The notes under the pieces: model-generated | Database searches by the model: none | The model's input: only the letters and a program-made list of their open reading frames with translations | Told to the model about the DNA's origin: nothing | Source: JAICJC01 sp963757605 | Lineage (GTDB): Bacteria; Actinomycetota; Thermoleophilia; Gaiellales; JAICJC01 | Assembly: GCA_963757605.1 (NCBI GenBank) | Contig: CAVWSF010000005.1 | Span: 372,001-436,000 of the forward strand | Length of the DNA: 64,000 nucleotides | Direction of reading: 5' to 3' | Shown here: positions 59,112 through 64,000 of the stretch, one piece after another | Layout of the letters: each line of letters begins with the position of its first letter | How positions within the stretch are numbered: position 1 is the stretch's first letter | Translations under genes and position numbers: made by a program

Positions 59112-59384
59112 CTACGCGTGCCGGTGGAGGTGGTGGTCGATGAAGCTGTCGATGTGGAGGCGGTGCTCCAGCCTGACCAGGCCGCGGTGGAAGTGGCCGC
59201 CCGCGTGGAAGGCGAAGGCCGGCACCATCAGCGTGAGGGCAAGCGGGACGAGCGCCGAGAGCCCGACGGCCGTCGTGAACTCATGCTGGCCCGCCACGAT
59301 GGCGAGCCACACGGGCCAGGACATGAATGCGACCACCGCCAAGAGCCCTATCCGGATTGCGAACGCGTCGTCTCGTTCCTGCAT
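59112..59384 (-). CDS. Small membrane protein, His-rich C-terminus
   Basis: 90 residues. Two membrane segments: IRIGLLAVVAFMSWPVWLAIVAG and TTAVGLSALVPLALTLMVPAFAFHAG, then GGHFHRGLVRLEHRLHIDSFIDHHLHRHA, rich in His, which could bind metal. Function unknown. An AAAGGAG site lies 9 bases before the ATG and decides the start. It lies 20 bases downstream of the CBS gene and may be cotranscribed. Confidence 0.72.
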   Translation of the reverse strand: MQERDDAFAIRIGLLAVVAFMSWPVWLAIVAGQHEFTTAVGLSALVPLALTLMVPAFAFHAGGHFHRGLVRLEHRLHIDSFIDHHLHRHA

Positions 59385-59404
59385 TGCCCCACTCCTTTCG
59401 TCTG

Positions 59405-59836
59405 TCAGCGGCTCGCCGCCGCGAGCACGCCGCGTGCTGTCTCCGCGCCGCGCGGGTCGAGCCGCAGCACGGCCTCCGCGGCCGCGTAGAGGTCGCGGAT
59501 CGAGATGATCCCGACCGGCTGCCCGCCCTCGCCGACCGGCAGGTGGCGGACGCCCAGCCGGCGCATCGTCTCGGCCGCCCACAGGAGGTCGGCATCCGGC
59601 GGCGCGAACGTCACATCGGTCGACATCGCCTCGCGCACCGGGCGGTGGCGCACGTCGCTCCCCGTCGCGACGAGGCGCAGGAGGTCGCGCTCCGTGAAGA
59701 TGCCGGCCAGCTCGCCGTTCTCGAGGACGAGGCATGCCCCGACCCGCCGCTCCGTGAGGAGCCGGGCGACGTCCACCACGGCCGCGTCCGGCGCGGTCGT
59801 GACCAGGTCCGTCTGCATGATCGCGCTGACGCGCAT
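59405..59836 (-). CDS. Tandem CBS-domain protein
   Basis: 143 residues, two CBS domains making one Bateman module: MRVSAIMQTDLVTTAPDAAVVDVARLLTERRVGACLVLENGELAGIFTERDLLRLVATG, then REAMSTDVTFAPPDADLLWAAETMRRLGVRHLPVGEGGQPVGIISIRDLY. FTERDLLR and ISIRDLY are the ligand-facing Asp motifs that usually bind adenosine nucleotides. No catalytic domain. GACAGGAGG precedes the ATG. Confidence 0.93.
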   Translation of the reverse strand: MRVSAIMQTDLVTTAPDAAVVDVARLLTERRVGACLVLENGELAGIFTERDLLRLVATGSDVRHRPVREAMSTDVTFAPPDADLLWAAETMRRLGVRHLPVGEGGQPVGIISIRDLYAAAEAVLRLDPRGAETARGVLAAASR

Positions 59837-59871
59837 CGTGCCTCCTGTCACGAGCCTCTCCGGGGCGTATG

Positions 59872-60597
59872 TTAGCGCAGGCCGCGAGCGGCGAGGTAAT
59901 GGAGGACGCCGCCCTCCAACCCGCGGGCAATCCGCCGGACGGTGTGGCGCGTCGCGAGCGCCCGGTCCTCGCCCGGGTTCGTGAGGAACCCCACCTCCGT
60001 CAGGATCGCGGGCACATTCGCCCAGTTGAACCCTGTGAGGTCGCTCCGGGGGACGAGGCCGCGGTCGGGCCACCCCAGCCAGCGCAGCAGCCGGGACTGG
60101 ACGATCCGGGCCGCCTGGCGGCTGCGCCCGAAGATGTCGTCCGTCCACCCCGCGTGCAGCGCGGGGTAGAGCATCGACGTCCCCCGCACCGCGTGGTCGG
60201 TCGACCCGTCGGCGTGGATGCGCAGGAACAGGGCGGCGTGCGCGTGGTTGGCGATCTCGGCGCGGGCGATGTTGCCCTTGCTCCGGCAGCACGTCCGCTG
60301 CCGGGTCATGACGACGTGCAGGCCGTCGGCCCGAAGCAGCGTCCGCAGCCGCCGCGCGATGCGCAGGACGACCGTGGCCTCCGATTGCCCGGTGACGACC
60401 CCGTGCGTCCCGCCGCCGTCCTTGATCTTGAGCGTCGAGGAGCCCGGCCCGATCGGCTCGTAGCCCAGGTTCGGGTAGCGGTTGTGCCCCGGGTCGAGCA
60501 CGATCGTCACCTGCGCCTGGGCCGCAGGCGCGGCCGCCGCGAGGACGGCGGCCGCTGCGACGGCGGCCAGGAACGCGCGAGGCGTCCGGGCACCCAT
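59872..60597 (-). CDS. Secreted N-acetylmuramoyl-L-alanine amidase (Amidase_3)
   Basis: 241 residues. Signal peptide RAFLAAVAAAAVLAAAAPAAQAQ, then a zinc amidase: His in VTIVLDPGHNRYPN, Glu in GQSEATVVLRIARRL, His in FLRIHADGSTDHAVRG, and catalytic Glu in AILTEVGFLTNPGED. All four are in place. It cuts the amide between N-acetylmuramate and the stem peptide for cell separation or remodelling. No cell-wall-binding repeats. Its ATG is 4 bases beyond the end of potD-like gene on the same strand. Confidence 0.94.
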   Translation of the reverse strand: MGARTPRAFLAAVAAAAVLAAAAPAAQAQVTIVLDPGHNRYPNLGYEPIGPGSSTLKIKDGGGTHGVVTGQSEATVVLRIARRLRTLLRADGLHVVMTRQRTCCRSKGNIARAEIANHAHAALFLRIHADGSTDHAVRGTSMLYPALHAGWTDDIFGRSRQAARIVQSRLLRWLGWPDRGLVPRSDLTGFNWANVPAILTEVGFLTNPGEDRALATRHTVRRIARGLEGGVLHYLAARGLR

Positions 60598-60601
60598 CCG
60601 G

Positions 60602-61726
60602 CTACGCGGCCTTGAACTCGTTCCAGATCTTCGTGCGGGTGTTCTGGCGCTCCGGCGTCGTCTCGAGGATCTCGTAGTCGTTCAGGATCCGGTCGGGGAA
60701 GACGACGAGCGGGTTCTGCGCCAGCTCCCCGACGATCGGGTAGGAGGCCGGCGTCCCCACCTCGTAGGCGACGTACTCCATCTCCTTCGCGTTCACCTCG
60801 GGCTGGAGGATGAAGTCGATCCAGGCATGCGCGGCCACCGGATCGGGAGCGAAGGCCGAGATCGCCCAGTTGTCGGTCCAGATCTCCGACTTGCCCTCCG
60901 GCGCGATGACCTCGATGTCGCCCTCCTTCTTGCGGGCCGCCTGGATGCGCAGCCCGTCGCCGGAGTACGTGATGCCGAGGTCGATCTTGCCGCCCTGGAA
61001 GTCGTTCACGTACACCTCGTTCACCGTGTCGACGTACGGCTTCACGCTGAGCAGGAGGTCGCGCACCTGCGAGAGCTGGCTCTCGTCGTCGGTGTTCATC
61101 GAGTAGCCGAGGCTGTTCAGCGCGACGCCGATCACCTCGGACGGGCTCTCGATGAAGTTCACCGTCAGGCCGCCCGAGTGCGGCAGGAAGTCGAAGAAGT
61201 CCTTCCAGGTATGGAGCTCCGTCTTCACGTTGTCGGAGCGCAGCGTGAAGCAGGTGATGCCGGTGTCCTTCACGACCGAGTAGACGTTGCCGGGGTCGTA
61301 GGAGACCTGCGTCCAGTGCGGTGCCAGGTTCTTCAAGTTGGGGATGAGGCTGTGGTCGAGCTTCATCAGAAGCCCGAGGTCCTTCTCGATCCGGACGTGA
61401 TCGGCGTCCGGGACGATGATGTCGTAGGTCTTCTGGCCCTGGGTCGTCTGAAGCTTCGTCAGGAGCTGCTCGTTCGAGGTGAAGTTCGACTCCTCGAAGT
61501 TGACGCCGGTCTTGGCCTCGTACGCCTTCGGGTTCTCCGGGTTCACGTACTGGGCCCAGTTGTAGAACTTGAGCGTGCTCTCGAGCTTTTTGCCCGACAG
61601 CGACTGCGAGGACGCCGAGGCGCCGCCCCCTCCGCCCGTCGAGCCGCCGCACGCCGCCGCGCCAAGCGCCAGCGCTCCCAACCCGAGCAGCTCGCGGCGG
61701 TTCATGCGCGCGCTGGTTCGATGCAT
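60602..61726 (-). CDS. PotD/PotF-like polyamine-binding lipoprotein
   Basis: 374 residues. Extracellular solute-binding protein 1 for ABC polyamine uptake. N-terminus MNRRELLGLGALALGAAACGGS has twin Arg plus a lipobox (GAAAC). Mature part LKFYNWAQYVNPENPKAYEAKTGVNFEESNF and YDIIVPDADHVRIEKDLGLLMKLDHSLIPNLKNL match PotD's opening; GITYSGDGLRIQAAR, EIWTDNWAISAFAPDPVAAHAWIDFIL follow. ATG at 61726 has an AAGGAGGGAG site. No PotA/B/C genes are in the window, so its permease is elsewhere or it works with the APC permease-based block. Confidence 0.9.
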   Translation of the reverse strand: MHRTSARMNRRELLGLGALALGAAACGGSTGGGGGASASSQSLSGKKLESTLKFYNWAQYVNPENPKAYEAKTGVNFEESNFTSNEQLLTKLQTTQGQKTYDIIVPDADHVRIEKDLGLLMKLDHSLIPNLKNLAPHWTQVSYDPGNVYSVVKDTGITCFTLRSDNVKTELHTWKDFFDFLPHSGGLTVNFIESPSEVIGVALNSLGYSMNTDDESQLSQVRDLLLSVKPYVDTVNEVYVNDFQGGKIDLGITYSGDGLRIQAARKKEGDIEVIAPEGKSEIWTDNWAISAFAPDPVAAHAWIDFILQPEVNAKEMEYVAYEVGTPASYPIVGELAQNPLVVFPDRILNDYEILETTPERQNTRTKIWNEFKAA

Positions 61727-61769
61727 CGGTGCTCCCTCCTTGGATTGACCGCCGCCAGGCTGCGCGAGT

Positions 61770-62561
61770 CTACACCGGCGCGGTCCAGCGGTCGAAGGCG
61801 TTCGTGAAGGCCGAGAGCAGCGCCGCCCGCAGGTCGTCCGGGCCGGCCCGGCGCAGGCTCCGAGCCCACCGCCGGCGCGCCTCGGCCCGCTGCTCGAGCC
61901 GCTGGTCGCGCAGTGCGCGAGCCTCGGCGAGCCCCGCCTCCGCGCGCGCCTCGATCGCGCTTCGCACCCGCAGCGTCTCCGTTGGCCGCCGCTCCAGCGC
62001 ACGCAGGTCGGCCAGGCAGTCCGGGCACGGCCGAAGCAGCGGGTGCTCCACCGCCGGGCCTGCACAGCGGCCGCAAGCCGGGCACTGGTAGGCGGCCAGC
62101 ATCACCCGGTCGGAGCGGACGGCGCCGCGGTCCTGCAGGAACACCCAGGTGCGGTCGCCGTCGGGCTCGGTGCCCGCCACCACCTCGACGTCGCCGTCGT
62201 ACGGCCACACGCGCACGAGGTCGCCGGCGCGCAGGCCCGTGCGGCGGCAGACGGGCGCGGGCACCGGCTCGGACGGCGGCGTCGTCGCCGGGGCCGGGGC
62301 CGACTGCGCCCGTCCGCCCAGCGCCGGCCAGTCGCGCTCGGACGCGATCCAGTCGCCGACCAGGTCGCGAGCCGTGTTCAGCGCGCGGCTCAGCACGTTC
62401 GCGGCCTCGGTGCGGGCCTCAGAGTCGAGGTGCAGGTCGGGGTGAGCCTGTGCGATCCGGCTCCGGTAAGCGGCCTGGAGCTGGCCCGCGGTCACCGGCG
62501 GCTCGATCCCGAGCAGCCACAAGGCGCGGGCGCAGTCGCGTTCGGACGGGCGCCGCGCCAT
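61770..62561 (-). CDS. J-domain protein with zinc ribbon and long helical tail
   Basis: 263 residues. An N-terminal J-like domain contains the HPD tripeptide in QLQAAYRSRIAQAHPDLHLDSEARTEAANVLSRALNTARDLV. A Pro-rich linker follows, then GLRAGDLVRVWPYDGDVEVVAGTEPDG (a small beta domain), a zinc ribbon YQCPACGRCAGP...RPCPDCLADL (two CxxC) and a charged coiled-coil helix (EARAEAGLAEARALRDQRLEQRAEARRRW). It would recruit Hsp70 to an unknown client. No DnaK or GrpE gene is nearby. It lies between potD-like and GcvT-like genes on the same strand. Confidence 0.82.
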   Translation of the reverse strand: MARRPSERDCARALWLLGIEPPVTAGQLQAAYRSRIAQAHPDLHLDSEARTEAANVLSRALNTARDLVGDWIASERDWPALGGRAQSAPAPATTPPSEPVPAPVCRRTGLRAGDLVRVWPYDGDVEVVAGTEPDGDRTWVFLQDRGAVRSDRVMLAAYQCPACGRCAGPAVEHPLLRPCPDCLADLRALERRPTETLRVRSAIEARAEAGLAEARALRDQRLEQRAEARRRWARSLRRAGPDDLRAALLSAFTNAFDRWTAPV

Positions 62562-62563
62562 GG

Positions 62564-63760
62564 TTAGCGAGTCTCGCGGCGGCGCGGCAGGTCGAGGAAC
62601 GGCAGCTCGACCACCGTCGCCGCAACGCGGCCGCGCTCGCCCTCCACCGACCACTCGATCTCGAGCTGTGTCCCCACCGCCGAGTGGCGCGGCCCCACCG
62701 ACGCCAGCGCCACCATCTTCTTGAGCAGCGGCGACCAGCACGTGCTGGTGGCCCGGCCGACCTGGCCGCGGCGGCCGTACACCGGGACCTGCTCGCGCGA
62801 GACGGTGGCCGCCACGGCCGGCGGCAGGTCGTGGCGGGCGAACGCGCGCTCGATCCCGGGCCAGTCGATCTCGAGGCCGACGAGCCGGCGGCGGGGGCCG
62901 CCGCGGCTTCGCTCCCGCAGGAGCGCCCGCCGCCCGACGAAGCTCGGCTTCTCGAAGTTCACAAGGCGGCCCAGGCCGATCTCGAACGGGGAGTACTCGT
63001 GGTCGGCCGTGGTCGCCCGGAAGGCGCTCGTGTAGTCGACCTCGATCAGGATGAGCCCCGCCTCCACGCGGACGACGTCGAGCGCGCGCAGGCCCGCCGG
63101 GCGGATGCCGTGCCCCTCGCCTGCGGCGAAGAGCGCGTCCCACACGTCGAGGGCGGCGGCGGAGGGGATCCAGAGCTCGTAGCCCAGATCGCCGGTGTAG
63201 CCCGTTCGGCTCACGTCCACCTCGGCGCCCGCGATCGTGCACGACCGGCGGCGGAAGTACCGCAGGCTCCCCCACTCCTCGCCCGTCACCGCCTCGAGCA
63301 CGCCCCGCGAGCGCGGGCCCTGGAGGGCGAGCGCGGCGACGGCGTCGGTCACGTCCTCAACCTCGATGTCGAGGCCGGCCGCGTTCATCGCGAGCCAGCG
63401 GTACTGGGGGTCGGCCGCCGTCCACCGGAAACGGGACTCGTCGAGGCGCGCGACGGTGCCGTCGTCGATCACCTTGCCGGCCTCGTCACACCACGGCGTG
63501 TAGGCCACCTGACCGACGTCGATGCGAGTGGCGTCGCGGGTGATCACGCGGTCGACGAGCCGCACCGAGTCCGGCCCGGAGACGACGTACTTGTAGAGGG
63601 GCGAGACGTCGAACACCGCCGCCGCCTCGCGCACCGCCGTGTACTCGATGTCGTGCATGTCGGCGTACCCGGCCGGGGACAGATACGTCGCCCACTCCGA
63701 CCAGGCGTGCTTCGCGTTCAGGCCGGACGTGCGTGGATGGAAAGGCGAGAGGGCGGTCAT
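62564..63760 (-). CDS. GcvT-like aminomethyltransferase
   Basis: 398 residues. Folate-dependent GcvT/DMGDH fold. Seen: YADMHDIEYTAVREAAAVFDVSPLYKYVVSGPDSVRLVDRVITRDATRI, DEAGKVIDDGTVARLDESRFRWTAAD, ALALQGPRSRGVLEAVTGEEW, DVSRTGYTGDLGYELWIP (catalytic Asp region) and GLRALDVVRVEAGLILIEVDYTSA, then ILPxxxIG-type EIGLGRLVNFEKPSFVGRRAL. Other glycine-cleavage genes are absent, so it more likely demethylates a small N-methyl compound using tetrahydrofolate. ATG start. Ends 2 bases before the J-domain gene's ATG. Confidence 0.88.
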   Translation of the reverse strand: MTALSPFHPRTSGLNAKHAWSEWATYLSPAGYADMHDIEYTAVREAAAVFDVSPLYKYVVSGPDSVRLVDRVITRDATRIDVGQVAYTPWCDEAGKVIDDGTVARLDESRFRWTAADPQYRWLAMNAAGLDIEVEDVTDAVAALALQGPRSRGVLEAVTGEEWGSLRYFRRRSCTIAGAEVDVSRTGYTGDLGYELWIPSAAALDVWDALFAAGEGHGIRPAGLRALDVVRVEAGLILIEVDYTSAFRATTADHEYSPFEIGLGRLVNFEKPSFVGRRALLRERSRGGPRRRLVGLEIDWPGIERAFARHDLPPAVAATVSREQVPVYGRRGQVGRATSTCWSPLLKKMVALASVGPRHSAVGTQLEIEWSVEGERGRVAATVVELPFLDLPRRRETR

Positions 63761-63772
63761 CGCGGCGGCAGG

Positions 63773-64000
63773 TTATCCCGAGACGGACCTGGAGAGCCAC
63801 GCGTCGGCGATCGCCGTCACGTGCCGGACGTCGGTGCCGCAGCAGCCGCCGACGACCTCGAGGCCCGGGAGCAGGTCGCGCAGGCCCAGGTAGCGGGCGG
63901 CCAGGTCGGCCGGGTCGCCGTCGTCGAGCTCCGCGGCGGCGTCGAGCTCGGCGTGGCTCAGCATCGACGCGTTGGCGCGGACGGCGCCGATCCGGTCGCG
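63773..64000 (-). CDS. Homocysteine S-methyltransferase family protein, partial (C-terminal part)
   Basis: The last 75 residues are in the window; the start lies beyond the right edge. RANASMLSHAELDAA and LPGLEVVGGCCGTDVRHVTAIADAW carry the GGCCGT double Cys, two of the three zinc ligands of the family. It would move a methyl group from betaine, S-methylmethionine or methylfolate-like donors to homocysteine. It is next to the GcvT-like gene, pointing to a methyl-group or one-carbon pathway. Confidence 0.88.
   Translation of the reverse strand, partial: RDRIGAVRANASMLSHAELDAAAELDDGDPADLAARYLGLRDLLPGLEVVGGCCGTDVRHVTAIADAWLSRSVSG

Overview
The window is a GC-rich (roughly two thirds or more by eye) bacterial chromosome segment, most likely from an actinomycete-type monoderm of the Thermoleophilia kind. 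The case rests on whiA with yvcK and uvrC, a gap-pgk-tpiA-gpmI operon, a coproheme-decarboxylase-type HemQ, TadE/TadG-like genes and a CGNR zinc-finger regulator. The exact lineage is inference. Genes are dense, mostly small operons with 4-base ATGA/GTGA overlaps. I see no prophage, transposase, CRISPR array or rRNA.

Layout. 0-11.5 kb: rtcB, a two-component pair coupled to a beta-propeller lipoprotein, a secreted DUF4232 protein, a serine hydrolase, an aldo/keto reductase, tRNA-Gly, a DUF1003 protein, an RNase-H-like gene, a methyltransferase and a secreted phosphoesterase. This block carries about a dozen frameshifts plus one in-frame stop, while the remaining 52 kb shows one obvious frameshift (a Nudix gene), so local sequence error is the likely cause. 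11.5-31 kb is the housekeeping core: argS, M48 protease, ECF sigma factor, the four-gene glycolytic operon, whiA-yvcK-uvrC, carbonic anhydrase, a TadE/TadG-like set ending in an NlpC/P60 fusion, hemQ-type gene and ridA. 31-50 kb is accessory: Nudix, a hipBA toxin-antitoxin module with an apparently leaderless promoter, an MFS exporter, peroxiredoxin, CoA transferase, tRNA-Leu, LtrA, YihY/BrkB, a Vps62-like fusion, DUF2252, a CTP-synthase-tail-like amidotransferase, a GH26 glycosidase, and a LolA-like protein with an ABC transporter. 50-64 kb looks like amine or amino-acid catabolism and one-carbon metabolism: APC permease, two class III aminotransferases around a PuuD-like hydrolase, then PotD, a GcvT-like protein and a homocysteine S-methyltransferase, with a CGNR regulator, CBS protein and cell-wall amidase between.

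The most unusual feature is a family of about 200-bp intergenic elements, four copies between 45.6 and 57.8 kb. All share a strongly conserved core around a hairpin whose stem sequence changes while pairing is kept. Three copies are also enclosed in about 22-bp inverted ends that co-vary within each copy. This looks like a structured RNA carried on a small mobile or mobilisable repeat (HEARO/OMEGA-RNA-like is one hypothesis). No protein partner is in the window.

Other points of interest: an arginyl-tRNA synthetase whose HIGH motif is replaced by TAST, a self-complementary 13-mer found three times between genes, a palindrome in the gap promoter region, and an operator-like divergent promoter at 58.3 kb.
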